DNA of 25,999 nucleotides, taken from the IMG/VR virus record IMGVR_UViG_3300047299_000180, positions 1-25,999 of that record; one strand, written 5' to 3'. How positions within the stretch are numbered: position 1 is the first letter of the stretch; each line of letters opens with the position of its first letter. The DNA comes from a virus. The notes under the pieces are model-generated. The model was given only the letters and a program-made list of their open reading frames with translations, had not been told where the DNA came from and ran no database searches. The translations under genes and the position numbers were made by a program. Positions 9,471 to 16,707 of this stretch are shown here, in pieces.

Positions 9471-10694
9471 CTAGATATATGAGCCTTGGGCGGCAGACGT
9501 TGACCAATCGATAGCGGCCTGGGGTTTTGCTGCCCGCCTTGCGCCTTCGCAGGCATATCGCAGAGAGTCGATGACGTGGTTATCTTTATCACTCAGCACA
9601 GGCAATACTGCGCCGGTCATTTCGTCCAGTTTGTAGCTGTAGGCGGTCAGCTCCTTGATCGTGTGCACGCAGCGCGGGTGCACCACAATGTCGAAGCTGC
9701 GCAGAAACTCGATACCCTCCTCCACGCTGCGAGCGCCCTTGATCGCTGGCAGCATCTTCGGGAACCCGTGGCGCTGCATGTAGCTGATCGTCTCGGGCCT
9801 GCTGCTGTCGGCAATGGTCGGCCAGCGCTCGGCGTCAGGAACCATGCGGAACAGGTCAGGCAGGAAATCGACCTCGCAGCCTATGCGATATGCCTCATGC
9901 GCCACGTACAGCGTGCGGCCAACAATCGAGCACTGCACAAGCACCGAAGGATCAACGCTGAACCCCCAATCCGCGCCCTGCCGCAAGATCCACTCAGGCG
10001 CAATGTCGAACTCTTCCACGCGCCAGTTCTTGAACACGCGGGTTTCGCTGTTTTGCCGGTACTGGCCTAGCCACACATGCGCGTACTTGTCCGGGTCGCG
10101 CCGCTTGTCGTACTCCATCTCGACCCGCAGCTCATCAGGCAGCCACGGGTTGTCGATGTAGTTCACTTGCGCGATTGCGGCTTCTGGTGGCGGATGCTCG
10201 CCGCGGAGCAATTTATCAATCGGGTCGTCAGCGCTGTCGGGGTTCCAGCCGAACCACATTTGAGAGCCTGGCTTGCGAATCGTTGGGCGCAACAGTGTCA
10301 AGCTCTTGTCGCTCGCTGCCTGCGCTTCCTCAAACCACGACCTATCGAATCCTTCCAGCGACTTGATACTGTCGCTCGTGTGGTTCTGCATGCCCTCGAA
10401 GATAGTCACGCCACCACTTATCGAAATGATGCGCCTATCCTGAACTTCAAAGTATCCGCCTGCGTTGTAGGCTGATATCTTGGCCTCAAGCAGCTTTTTC
10501 ACGCTGAACTCAAGGCTTTTCAGCGTCTCGCGCAAGCAAACAAAATCCAGCTTTTCCGCGATGCTTTCCCTTAGCCATCGCTCGCCGAAGTAGTGTGATT
10601 TGCCTGATCCACGGCCACCGTGCGCAGCCACATACCTATGCGCCCCCTCAAGTGGCAGAAACGCAGGGGCTATCTTGATGCGCAACTCAGCCAT
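9471..10694 (-). CDS. terL: Terminase large subunit (PBSX-type ATPase and nuclease)
   Basis: The 407-residue protein has all expected motor motifs. Walker A is GGRGSGKS at residues 26-33. Walker B with the catalytic Glu is in FDRSWFEEAQ (E122/E123). The RNase H-like nuclease has likely metal-binding acids at D242 (GADWGF), D296 (IADSSRP) and D376 (NHVIDSLRY). Its length is normal for this family. It cuts concatemeric DNA and pumps it through the portal. The start overlaps the end of the putative small subunit by eight bases, which implies coupled translation. Confidence 0.95.
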   Translation of the reverse strand: MAELRIKIAPAFLPLEGAHRYVAAHGGRGSGKSHYFGERWLRESIAEKLDFVCLRETLKSLEFSVKKLLEAKISAYNAGGYFEVQDRRIISISGGVTIFEGMQNHTSDSIKSLEGFDRSWFEEAQAASDKSLTLLRPTIRKPGSQMWFGWNPDSADDPIDKLLRGEHPPPEAAIAQVNYIDNPWLPDELRVEMEYDKRRDPDKYAHVWLGQYRQNSETRVFKNWRVEEFDIAPEWILRQGADWGFSVDPSVLVQCSIVGRTLYVAHEAYRIGCEVDFLPDLFRMVPDAERWPTIADSSRPETISYMQRHGFPKMLPAIKGARSVEEGIEFLRSFDIVVHPRCVHTIKELTAYSYKLDEMTGAVLPVLSDKDNHVIDSLRYACEGARRAAKPQAAIDWSTSAAQGSYI

Positions 10695-10992
10695 TGACCG
10701 GGCGATGGTCTACCACTTCAACAATGATCTTCTGAAATACGTGCTCGCCATTAGGGCCGGTGCCCTTTACCGTCAGCGGCAGGGTTTTGCCTACCAGCGT
10801 CAGAAACGCTGAAGCCGTGCGCGGGTCTTCGGCTCGCTCTTGAAGATACTTAACCCCGCCAGCGCCATCAAGCGCCTTCAGAATCATGTCCTTCAGCTCG
10901 ACAGTCACTTTATTTGTCGAGCCTTTCGGCCTCCCAGGTCCTGCGCCAAGTGCGGCAGCGCCTGTAGGTTTGCGTTTGGTTTTTGTAACCAC
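10687..10992 (-). CDS. Putative terminase small subunit
   Basis: The 101-residue product starts at a GTG. It has a basic N-terminus with an AT-hook-like GRPKGSTNK at about 19-27, followed by a helical 'VELKDMILKAL' segment and 'LTLVGKTLPL' near 63-72. Short phage proteins of this type commonly precede terL and act as the DNA-recognising small subunit, but the assignment rests mainly on position and on the basic DNA-binding start. The SD is weak, so expression may depend on coupling to upstream genes. It could instead be another DNA-binding accessory protein. Confidence 0.6.
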   Translation of the reverse strand: MVTKTKRKPTGAAALGAGPGRPKGSTNKVTVELKDMILKALDGAGGVKYLQERAEDPRTASAFLTLVGKTLPLTVKGTGPNGEHVFQKIIVEVVDHRPVNG

Positions 10993-10995
10993 GGC

Positions 10996-11379
10996 TCAAA
11001 ACCTCACCGAGTAACTAACGCTGCGCGGCCCAATACTGAGCCCCGCCACCTTTGCGGTGATTATCGCGCCAACGCAGGAATAAAGCACGGCCCGATTGTC
11101 GAAACTGCGGCCGAAGTTTCTGCGCTGGTCTTCTTCATATGCCGCGGCGATGACACAGCCAGCTGCAGCCCCTGCAAGCTCGTTGCGCGTTGCGATGGTG
11201 ACGCCTGCTGAGATTGCAGCCGCGCCGATTGCCATGTGTTCGATGTGCGCGCCTTTTGGCGGTGTTTGAAGTTGCAGCCGCAGCGCTTTGTCGCGCATGT
11301 GTTCTGGCATGGGCTCGACCTTTGCTAACGCTGGGCCGGTCAATACAGCGGCCAACAAGGCCAGGATGATTCGCTTCAT
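10996..11379 (-). CDS. Exported small protein with signal peptide, function unknown
   Basis: Starting at 11379, the 127-residue product has a clear signal peptide (MKRIILALLAAVLTGPALA) with a likely cleavage after ALA at residue 19. The SD AAGGGA lies seven bases upstream, so this start is preferred over the upstream in-frame one at 11469. The mature part has Gly/Ala-rich segments near 50-75 and 103-118 that could associate with membrane. The start overlaps the preceding stop as ATGA. It may modify the host envelope, but nothing in the sequence identifies a function. Confidence 0.7.
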   Translation of the reverse strand: MKRIILALLAAVLTGPALAKVEPMPEHMRDKALRLQLQTPPKGAHIEHMAIGAAAISAGVTIATRNELAGAAAGCVIAAAYEEDQRRNFGRSFDNRAVLYSCVGAIITAKVAGLSIGPRSVSYSVRF

Positions 11380-11588
11380 TTGGTTCCCTTTACAGTTGTT
11401 TGGTTGTCGGCGACCATTGATCGCCCGATGCGTAGGCAGCCGATCACATGCCATTGATCGCCCATGCACGCCTCATCTAGTGCCAGCTCAAGGCACGCCA
11501 CATCCGCGTGGATCTCGCGCCTTGCCCAGCTTGGCAACGTGCGGCAGTGCGCCTCTATCAGTGCGTCTGCGATGGGTGTTTCTGTCAT
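11376..11588 (-). CDS. 70-residue hypothetical protein
   Basis: The protein is soluble and mixed-charge, with a helical N-terminal half containing 'ADALIEAHCRTLPSWARREI' and three Cys residues. Both ends overlap neighbours as ATGA, which is the main reason to accept it. I do not recognise the family. Confidence 0.6.
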   Translation of the reverse strand: MTETPIADALIEAHCRTLPSWARREIHADVACLELALDEACMGDQWHVIGCLRIGRSMVADNQTTVKGTK

Positions 11589-11923
11589 TCAAAGACCTCC
11601 GTTTGCCAACCCGCTTTGCTTGCGGTGACGGCGATGAATCTGAACGGGTACATCTCTGCGGCCACTTTGATCTTTACCCTAGCGTCGTCCTGCCAGTAGC
11701 CCTTGACCTCGTGGCACTCAATCTGCCCATCTGCTCGCATGACTGCGAAGTCGGGCGTGTAAAAGGTGCTGTCGGCCAGGCGCAGCTTCAGGCCCTCGAA
11801 GCGATGCCAAAGCAATTCGCCAGCGGCTTGCTGCGCCTTCAGTGCGTCCGCGTACTTAGCTTCGGTGCGGTTCATCGCCCCCGCTTTGAGCCTGCCCAGT
11901 GCCATCGCTTTGCGATTCAGCAT
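11585..11923 (-). CDS. DUF1064-type PD-(D/E)XK nuclease-like protein
   Basis: The 112-residue product shows the restriction-endonuclease-like core: E21 in a helix (NRTEAKYADAL), then P57-D58 (FYTPDF) and E72-x-K74 (ECHEVKG). This spacing is what is seen in phage DUF1064 proteins, which are proposed to act on branched or damaged DNA. The start at 11923 has an excellent SD (AAGGAGG, five bases away) and is chosen over inner Met codons at 11905 and 11875. A role in late replication or recombination fits the gene's place between the replication module and the terminase. Nuclease activity is inferred from motif residues only. Confidence 0.8.
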   Translation of the reverse strand: MLNRKAMALGRLKAGAMNRTEAKYADALKAQQAAGELLWHRFEGLKLRLADSTFYTPDFAVMRADGQIECHEVKGYWQDDARVKIKVAAEMYPFRFIAVTASKAGWQTEVFE

Positions 11924-12095
11924 GTCGCCCTCCTTGATACCTCGCCAGCAGCGGCGTGCAGAGCACTCGCGGCACTTCCTTGAGATCGCCCAGCCACGGC
12001 GGCTTGATGCACTTGAGCATGAGCAGATCTGGCGTGCTGCCCTCCACTTCTAGCCATATCCGGTCGCAGTACAGCCACGGGTCGCCTAGGCTCAT
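11856..12095 (-). CDS. 79-residue hypothetical protein
   Basis: The product starts MSLGDPWLYCDRIWLEVEG and contains conserved-looking Trp, Cys and Pro residues in the first 55 positions, while the last 25 residues are low in complexity. Its ATG abuts the stop of the preceding HTH gene (TGA then ATG), and it overlaps the DUF1064 gene by 68 bases. An alternative frame starting at 12099 gives an Ala/Arg-rich protein of shadow character, so this frame is preferred. The long overlap lowers confidence in the C-terminal part. Confidence 0.55.
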   Translation of the reverse strand: MSLGDPWLYCDRIWLEVEGSTPDLLMLKCIKPPWLGDLKEVPRVLCTPLLARYQGGRHAESQSDGTGQAQSGGDEPHRS

Positions 12096-12437
12096 TCATG
12101 CCACCCTCGCCAAGTCAAACACGCTGTTCGGCGCAGTGATAGCGCCCGCTGTCCACTCGCCCACCCCGCGAAACGCCCGGACGATTGGCATGGCTTCCGC
12201 GCCGTCATCCTCAAGCTGGGCCTGTTCGCCCTTGATGCCGTACTTGGGCGCTGTTCGGATCGCGTGCCACAAGCCGCCGCCGCTGCGAACGTACTTCTTC
12301 TTTTTCAGCTCCTTGAGCAGCTGGTAGACGCGCTGGTAAGTCACGCCGATCTCGCCTGATATCTCGTGGCTGCGCAGGCCGAAGTCGTGCGCGATCAGCA
12401 GCCGGTAAACATCGTGTTCGCGTTTGCTGAGCATCAT
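12096..12437 (-). CDS. Winged-helix or HTH DNA-binding protein
   Basis: The 113-residue product has a classical helix-turn-helix at about 15-50 (SHEISGEIGVTYQRVYQLLK), followed by a basic wing (KKKKYVRSGGG) and an aromatic strand. This resembles MarR/ArsR-type domains used in small phage regulators. The C-terminal 50 residues are not recognised. The start overlaps the previous stop by four bases. It could regulate late genes or bind the replication region; no target is evident. Confidence 0.65.
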   Translation of the reverse strand: MMLSKREHDVYRLLIAHDFGLRSHEISGEIGVTYQRVYQLLKELKKKKYVRSGGGLWHAIRTAPKYGIKGEQAQLEDDGAEAMPIVRAFRGVGEWTAGAITAPNSVFDLARVA

Positions 12438-12688
12438 GATGCGAGCAGCCCCCCAACAGTTGCGATTGCCGCGGCGTGAATGCTGTTGCGAGCCCTGAGC
12501 GTGCGGCGTGCACGCAGTAGCGCTACGTCCACAGTTGACACATCACGACACACCCGACCGGCGATTTCGTCGCGTGTGAGGCCATGCACGAACATGAGCA
12601 ACGTGCTGCGCTGAACGCCAGTCAACATCGCTACGCGGGCCGCGCAAACCTCGGCGCGGGGAATCTCTGCTGGGGAATCTTTGCTCAT
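12434..12688 (-). CDS. Small HTH protein resembling LuxR or sigma region 4 domains
   Basis: The 84-residue product includes 'STLLMFVHGLTRDEIAGRVCRDVSTVDVALLRARRTLRA' (shortened here), where 'GLTRDEIAGRV' and 'STVDVALLRARR' form the two helices of a GerE or sigma-70 region 4-like HTH. No other domain is present. It is ATGA-coupled on both sides. A transcription regulator of the late operon is possible. The function is inferred only from the HTH pattern. Confidence 0.62.
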   Translation of the reverse strand: MSKDSPAEIPRAEVCAARVAMLTGVQRSTLLMFVHGLTRDEIAGRVCRDVSTVDVALLRARRTLRARNSIHAAAIATVGGLLAS

Positions 12689-12885
12689 GCCGTCTGTGTT
12701 TCCGGTTGGGGGGTTTGGGGGGTTGATCGGGTCATCTGGGCGTTGAGAGTTTCAACTGCGCGGATGTAGTCGCGGGCCTGGCGTACTGCGCTCAGGTTCA
12801 CCGTTTCGGGGTACTTGCGAGCCTGCTGTAGCGTCAGCCTTGCGGCCTCTAGCCGCGCTTGGCGGTGGATTGCTGCGTCGTCCAT
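12685..12885 (-). CDS. 66-residue helical protein, function unknown
   Basis: The chosen start (MDDAAIHRQARLEA) is one base after the helicase stop and has GGAG nine bases upstream. An in-frame ATG further up at 12921 lies inside the helicase gene. The product is a charged helical protein with an Ala/Arg-rich core and a Pro/Thr-rich tail. It is ATGA-coupled to the next gene. No family is recognised. Confidence 0.55.
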   Translation of the reverse strand: MDDAAIHRQARLEAARLTLQQARKYPETVNLSAVRQARDYIRAVETLNAQMTRSTPQTPQPETQTA

Positions 12886-12886
12886 T

Positions 12887-13798
12887 TCAGGCTCCAATTG
12901 GGTACGGGGTGCACGGGTCAAGCCGCTCAGGCACGAACCGCAAGCCGGGGCTGTTGAACCAGTACATCAAGCGGCCCTCAAACTCCCCGTTGCGCTGCTT
13001 TTCAACAGTGATGAGGGCGTCGGGCTTCAGGCTGTCGTAAGCCTCGCCCGTGGCGATTGCTTTAGCCTTCTTGCGGTCACTCCACACGGTCACCACGTTG
13101 GATGCCTGGTCAGTGATCGCGCCAGTGCCCTTAATGTCGTACTTGGTCGGCGGAAGGTCATCGCCTGCCGCTGGCTTGCGGCAGTGGGCAATCAGGTGCA
13201 GATGCAGGCCGGTTTCGACAGCCATTCGGCACAGCGTTGTGACGAACTGCTTTTGCTCGTCCAAGTGCTCTTCGCTGGCGCAAACCATCATCATTGAGTC
13301 AATGAAAACGTGCTGCCCTTTGAAGGCTTCGGCGAAGTACCGGCACAGCGCAATGCAGGTGTCGCCGTCGATCTTGCCCACATGGTCGAACAGCCACATA
13401 CGGCCATCAGCCCAGCGGTGGAAGGCGGCGATGTCGCCCCTGCTCGGCATGTCGTTTGCCGTAGCCTGGCGAACCATGCGCTTCAGCGTTTGAACCGGGG
13501 CCATCTCCAACGACGCCACCAAAATCTTCTGGCGCTGGCAGGCCAGATCCAATGCAACCTGGCTAGTGAACATGCTCTTGCGGTGGCCGTTGTACCCAGC
13601 CCAGACCGTTACCTCACCAGGCCGGAACTCAAGCCCCCTGGCCTTCACCGCAAGCATGGTCGGGTGATGATCCTCAGGCTTACGCGGAGCGAACTCAGCC
13701 GCCACGGCATCGGCGTATTCAGCCGCAGAGCGAACCTTTGCAGTCAGGTCTGGGGCGTGCATGTAGGCCGACAAATCGGCTACGTCGATCATGTTCAT
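12887..13798 (-). CDS. DnaB/Twinkle-type replicative helicase ATPase domain
   Basis: The start at 13798 gives 303 residues, with GGAGGTG seven bases upstream and an ATGA overlap with the preceding gene. The RecA-like core has Walker A GYNGHRKS at about 68-75, Walker B HVFIDSMMM near 163-171 (D167), and a motif HLHLIAHCRKP near 199-209 like the DnaB H3/sensor region. The usual Gly before the catalytic Lys is Arg here, a variant I recall from some phage Twinkle-like helicases. It lacks the N-terminal primase or DnaG-binding domain of full-length relatives. It would unwind phage DNA in partnership with the adjacent DUF1376 initiator-type protein. Confidence 0.85.
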   Translation of the reverse strand: MNMIDVADLSAYMHAPDLTAKVRSAAEYADAVAAEFAPRKPEDHHPTMLAVKARGLEFRPGEVTVWAGYNGHRKSMFTSQVALDLACQRQKILVASLEMAPVQTLKRMVRQATANDMPSRGDIAAFHRWADGRMWLFDHVGKIDGDTCIALCRYFAEAFKGQHVFIDSMMMVCASEEHLDEQKQFVTTLCRMAVETGLHLHLIAHCRKPAAGDDLPPTKYDIKGTGAITDQASNVVTVWSDRKKAKAIATGEAYDSLKPDALITVEKQRNGEFEGRLMYWFNSPGLRFVPERLDPCTPYPIGA

Positions 13799-14142
13799 GC
13801 CGCCCACCTCCAACGCAAAACGCGGGGCTTCGGCGTGATGGCCATCACATCGGTGAACCAGCCGGAATCCATGTCCATCAGGGTCAGCCAATGCGCCACC
13901 GGCAACAGGCCGCGCACAGCAGCACCAGCATCAACACCCTTGCGGGTCAGGATGACCACGAACTGACCCACCAGCGGCGACCAGTCGTAAGCCCTACCTG
14001 GCTCGGCAAGCACGGTGATGGCGTTGTCGTACCGCTCAAGGCCCACCAGCGACACGACCACAGGGCTGCTCGCGGTGTTGGTCTTGCCATCGGGGTAAGC
14101 AGCCTGCACCCGCTCGATTCCTCGCAGCTTCCAGGCGGTCAT
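13795..14142 (-). CDS. Hypothetical replication-module protein
   Basis: From the ATG at 14142, 115 residues start MTAWKLRGIERVQAAYPDGK. The start overlaps the stop of the DUF1376 gene and the end overlaps the helicase start, both as ATGA. The region 'YDWSPLVGQFVVILTRKG' near 52-69 is beta-rich. An upstream in-frame ATG at 14256 lies inside the previous gene and is not used. It may be a small replication accessory protein by context, but the family is not recognised. Confidence 0.65.
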   Translation of the reverse strand: MTAWKLRGIERVQAAYPDGKTNTASSPVVVSLVGLERYDNAITVLAEPGRAYDWSPLVGQFVVILTRKGVDAGAAVRGLLPVAHWLTLMDMDSGWFTDVMAITPKPRVLRWRWAA

Positions 14143-14846
14143 ATGGCCCCCGCGTACAGGTCGCCGACAGAATCCAAGCCGTCTTCGTCTTGCCAACGGC
14201 CTTCGTTCAGCCAGGTCGAGAGATGCGGGATGAATTGCCCGCCATCCTTGGCCCATTCCCGGCCATTTTTCTGCTCGGCAATCGCAGCCAGCATCAATGC
14301 CAGCAAAGGCTCATCAGGCCTGCGCTTGGCAAAAGCTTTCGCGGCAGCGTCCTTGGCTTTTTTCTTGGGGTAGGCATCCCAAAGCCTGTCAAACCCCGGA
14401 GGGAACGACCTCACCACCGAACCCCTTGGGGGGCTATGGGGGGTTTCTTGGTGTCTGGTGTCTGGTGTCTGGAGAGCATTGCCTTCGCTATGCGTTCGCA
14501 TTGCGTTAGCAGATGCGTTCGCATTGCGATTGCTTTGCGACCAACGAGCGTCAGCAGATGCCTTCGCTTTGCGCTGCTTGTCTTGATAGCGTGCGATCTC
14601 GCTATCCGCCCGCTTCTGGTGATAGCGGCCATCCAGCAGCTGGAAGAACTCATTCAGCACCTGATCAACAGCGCGGCGCTGTGCAGGCGTTACCGCCTTA
14701 GCGAGCCTGTACTGCTGGCCGTCTGCAATAGCCTGCTCGTGGTGATAGTAGGCGCGCAGCAAGCGCGTGTAGGCCATGTCCTCATCCCATGTGAGATGGC
14801 CTGTTGCGGCAGCCCAGTCGCCAAGGTGGTGCTCGTAATAGTTCAC
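14139..14846 (-). CDS. DUF1376 (YdaU-like) phage replication protein
   Basis: The product has 235 residues and a GTG start that overlaps the preceding stop. The N-terminal 90 residues (NYYEHHLGDWAAATGHLTWD and following) match the DUF1376 pattern found in phage replication modules. A low-complexity linker at about 95-140 follows. The C-terminal segment 'FDRLWDAYPKKKAKDAAAKA' to 'WLNEGRW' is a motif typical of the C-termini of phage replication initiators. The likely job is origin recognition or loading of the helicase encoded two genes downstream. The linker region has a short repetitive DNA tract at 14454-14470 (GTGTCTGGTGTCTGG). Confidence 0.8.
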   Translation of the reverse strand: MNYYEHHLGDWAAATGHLTWDEDMAYTRLLRAYYHHEQAIADGQQYRLAKAVTPAQRRAVDQVLNEFFQLLDGRYHQKRADSEIARYQDKQRKAKASADARWSQSNRNANASANAMRTHSEGNALQTPDTRHQETPHSPPRGSVVRSFPPGFDRLWDAYPKKKAKDAAAKAFAKRRPDEPLLALMLAAIAEQKNGREWAKDGGQFIPHLSTWLNEGRWQDEDGLDSVGDLYAGAI

Positions 14847-15142
14847 GCCTTCACCCCTCGCCTATCACCATGTAATGCACGACTTTGCTGGTCAAACTCG
14901 CTGTCAGGAAACACACTGTCACCAGACCCATGAATGACCACAGGAGAGGAGTCGAAATCGTGATGCAGCGTGCCAGTGAAGAAGTACGAAACAACGCGGC
15001 GCAAGAACTCGCCGTAAGTGATACGGTGAATCGCGCAGTACTCGCGGATGGCAAGCGCCATGCCGAGGGTTGTCCGCCATACCTGCATCAGCTTGATCTT
15101 TTTGGGGCCACGGTCGCCCACGGAGAAATCAATGTCGTCCAA
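14843..15142 (-). CDS. Hypothetical protein at the start of the replication module
   Basis: The 99-residue product has a compact central region with 'MQVWRTTLGMALAIREYCAI' and 'FLRRVVSYFFTGTL', probably helical. The first gene after the terminator at 15161-15199, it ends with a GTGA overlap with the DUF1376 gene. No obvious SD is seen. The family is not recognised; its position resembles that of small early regulators or initiators. Confidence 0.55.
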   Translation of the reverse strand: MDDIDFSVGDRGPKKIKLMQVWRTTLGMALAIREYCAIHRITYGEFLRRVVSYFFTGTLHHDFDSSPVVIHGSGDSVFPDSEFDQQSRALHGDRRGVKA

Positions 15143-15160
15143 GGATCACCCGATGTATGA

Positions 15161-15199
15161 GAAGAAAAAGCCCCGACCAGCTGTGACACCAGCCGGGGC
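15161..15199 (-). terminator. Rho-independent terminator ahead of the replication genes
   Basis: On the minus strand GCCCCG pairs with CGGGGC (15194-15199 and 15170-15175). Inside it GCTG pairs with CAGC around a six-base loop, with a four-base bulge (ACCA) on one side. The run TTTTTCTTC follows at 15169-15161. Placed between the Cro-side small genes and the replication genes, it resembles the lambda tR1 arrangement and could set early transcript levels or require antitermination. Confidence 0.75.
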
Positions 15200-15264
15200 G
15201 GAATTCCCACTACACCAGTGGGCCGAGGAGAAACGAAAAGTGCGAGCGCTCATCATTCGCCTGC

Positions 15265-15483
15265 TTAGACAATGTGCGGCGGAGCGCGCCAGACAAGCGG
15301 GGGCCCTCGCGGCTCACGCTGCGGGCATGTCAAACGCCCTGATTCAGCGGCAACCCAAATAGGCGCAGGGCCTTCAGCGTGCCAGTCGTAATGCGTGCAA
15401 CCGGGCGTGTCGTGGCTGCCCGAGCATTCGCGGGAGCGACGGCCTGGGGTTGTGTTCGACGGGCTGCCTGGGCAATTAAGCAT
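15265..15483 (-). CDS. 72-residue Cys-containing small protein
   Basis: It begins MLNCPGSPSNTTPGRRSREC and has C-x(n)-C and H residues (C4, C20, H23, C28, H30, H34) that could bind a metal. The ATG overlaps the end of the 57-residue gene by eight bases, which is the main support. The C-terminal part is Pro/Arg-rich and may be unreliable. The family is not recognised. Confidence 0.45.
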   Translation of the reverse strand: MLNCPGSPSNTTPGRRSRECSGSHDTPGCTHYDWHAEGPAPIWVAAESGRLTCPQREPRGPPLVWRAPPHIV

Positions 15484-15649
15484 CGCTGCCAACCTTCTGC
15501 GCCTGCAAGCACGCTTCCCACGCCGCTTGCCAGCGCTGCCACAGAGCTTGCGTTTGGCGGCTCAAATAGCGGTGGTCGTCGCGGTACAGGTCGCAGCCAG
15601 CATCACGGGCGCGGGCGTCTGACTCAAAGGCTTCGCGGCATGGGGTCAT
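15476..15649 (-). CDS. 57-residue helical early protein
   Basis: This short gene begins MTPCREAFESDARARDAGCD and has a Trp- and Gln-rich helical second half ('ALWQRWQAAWEACLQAQK'). Its ATG overlaps the stop of the Cro-like gene as ATGA, and its TAA overlaps the next start. The composition is typical of real small phage proteins. The function is unknown. Confidence 0.6.
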   Translation of the reverse strand: MTPCREAFESDARARDAGCDLYRDDHRYLSRQTQALWQRWQAAWEACLQAQKVGSDA

Positions 15650-15870
15650 GCTGCGGCCCTCGGCTTTGCCTTTGGCTCTACAGAAGCGAGCGCGACATTG
15701 ATTGCCCGCAAAACCCGAAGAGTTCCCACAGTCCCGCTTTCGCGGATTCGGTAGATGGTCTTGAGCGGAATGCCAGAGGCGTCGGAAATCTTGGGGGCGC
15801 TGTAGCGCTTCAGGATTCGGGACACTTCTTCTGATGATTGGTCAACTGTCAGCATGTTTGCATTAGACAT
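15646..15870 (-). CDS. Cro-like HTH regulator
   Basis: The 74-residue product has an HTH at about 27-45 (KISDASGIPLKTIYRIRESG), a helical C-terminus and a basic tail. It is divergent from the CI-like repressor with a 67-base shared control region, the classical position of Cro. It would repress the repressor promoter and lower early transcription. Its ATG has no clear SD. It is the first gene of the leftward unit, which also holds the replication genes. Confidence 0.78.
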   Translation of the reverse strand: MSNANMLTVDQSSEEVSRILKRYSAPKISDASGIPLKTIYRIRESGTVGTLRVLRAINVALASVEPKAKPRAAA

Positions 15871-15937
15871 CTTTGTCGCACGAAACGCAAGTGGTTATGG
15901 ACATTGTTGACATAGTTACAAGGGAATAATCTGTTCT
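15871..15937. promoter_or_regulatory. Divergent immunity control region between cro-like and repressor genes
   Basis: A rightward -35-like TTGACA is at 15907-15912 with a -10-like TAATCT at 15927-15932 (14-base spacing, short). A leftward -35-like TTGTAA occurs at 15921-15916 with CATAAC at 15899-15894. The imperfect palindromes TTGT(N10)ACAA at 15904-15921 and TTG(N12)CAA at 15873-15890 are operator candidates. The ten-mer TTTGTCGCAC (15872-15881) recurs at 16274-16283, and TTAGACATCTTTG (15863-15875) recurs at 16708-16720. Exact promoter and operator limits are inferred. Confidence 0.5.
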
Positions 15938-16255
15938 ATGCAACTTCCTGACTTGCGGGCTACTCTTGCTGACAACATCGGCAGGCGAATCGACGCCGAC
16001 ACGCCCAAGGGAGCGCGAAAAAGCGTGCGAGCCTGGGCAATCGCCAGGGGGCTGCAAGTGAAAATGATAGACAGGCTGCTTAAAGGTCAGCACGCAGTAA
16101 CGCTAGACACTCTTGACGAGGTGGCAAAGGCTATCGGCGTTCAGCCTTGGCAACTCCTATTGCCAGACTTGCCAACCAGCGGGGTCTCCGAGGCCCCTAT
16201 AACCAATGAGGAGCGCGCTCTTTTGGAGCGGCTCAAGTCAATTTTGACCAAATAG
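15938..16255 (+). CDS. Short CI-like XRE-family repressor without peptidase domain
   Basis: The 105-residue product has one HTH domain at about 28-75: 'SVRAWAIARGLQVKMIDRLLKG' followed by 'TLDEVAKAIGVQPWQLL'. It lacks the S24/LexA-type peptidase domain of lambda-type CI, so RecA-stimulated self-cleavage is not expected. It is divergent from the Cro-like gene and probably maintains lysogeny by binding the repeated operators around it. There is no SD before the ATG, and the -10-like sequence ends about six bases upstream, so the mRNA may be leaderless as for lambda cI from PRM. Confidence 0.78.
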   Translation: MQLPDLRATLADNIGRRIDADTPKGARKSVRAWAIARGLQVKMIDRLLKGQHAVTLDTLDEVAKAIGVQPWQLLLPDLPTSGVSEAPITNEERALLERLKSILTK

Positions 16256-16322
16256 ACTTGATTTCGCGGCAAGTTTGTCGCACAATCGTCGTGTCGTTGC
16301 TGGCACAACGAAGGTTTGTATG

Positions 16323-16395
16323 AGCCCCTGACTCATGCGTTTCTTCCCGAAAGGGCGGTGTGCCAGCACCGGGAGCGCAGTAGTCAGGGGCTTTT
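16323..16395 (+). ncRNA. Structured RNA or attenuator candidate
   Basis: A perfect 11-bp outer stem (AGCCCCTGACT, 16323-16333; AGTCAGGGGCT, 16382-16392) encloses a second short stem TGCG/CGCA (16336-16339, 16376-16379). Within it are two hairpins: CCC-GAAA-GGG with a GNRA loop (16346-16355) and CGGTG-TGCCAG-CACCG (16356-16371). TTTT follows the outer stem, so the whole could act as a terminator with a structured loop. Branched folds of this type occur in phage immunity RNAs such as C4 and P4 CI RNA. Membership in a known RNA family is not established. Confidence 0.55.
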
Positions 16396-16707
16396 GCGTT
16401 TCTGGGCCGCAGTCTGGCGAGCGCAGCGACAAATCGGGCATGCCCTTGAATCGGGGCGCCAGCAAAAGACCGGCCCTGCCACACCCGCAGGCGAGCCGCC
16501 CGAACTGTCCGCGAGGTATCGGTGTAGATGGATGGCTGCCAGGTGAAGACGAGCCCCCATCGAATGAATCGCGGCGTCATGCGTGCGCTGGGCTGAAGGG
16601 CCGGGCGAGGAGTGAAAGGCATCTGCCGCTTCACCCTGGGGCGGTTGTTTCCGAGCACTTATCGCTAACCCTAATTTGTCACGAATGTCCTACCTTTTCG
16701 CTTTGTT

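Noticed and set aside
15048-15362. Plus-strand open frame opposite the cro-side operon
   Set aside because: It covers the terminator at 15161-15199 and opposes two overlapping minus-strand genes. The segment from 15156 (MYEKKKPRPAV) looks somewhat protein-like but has no supporting context.
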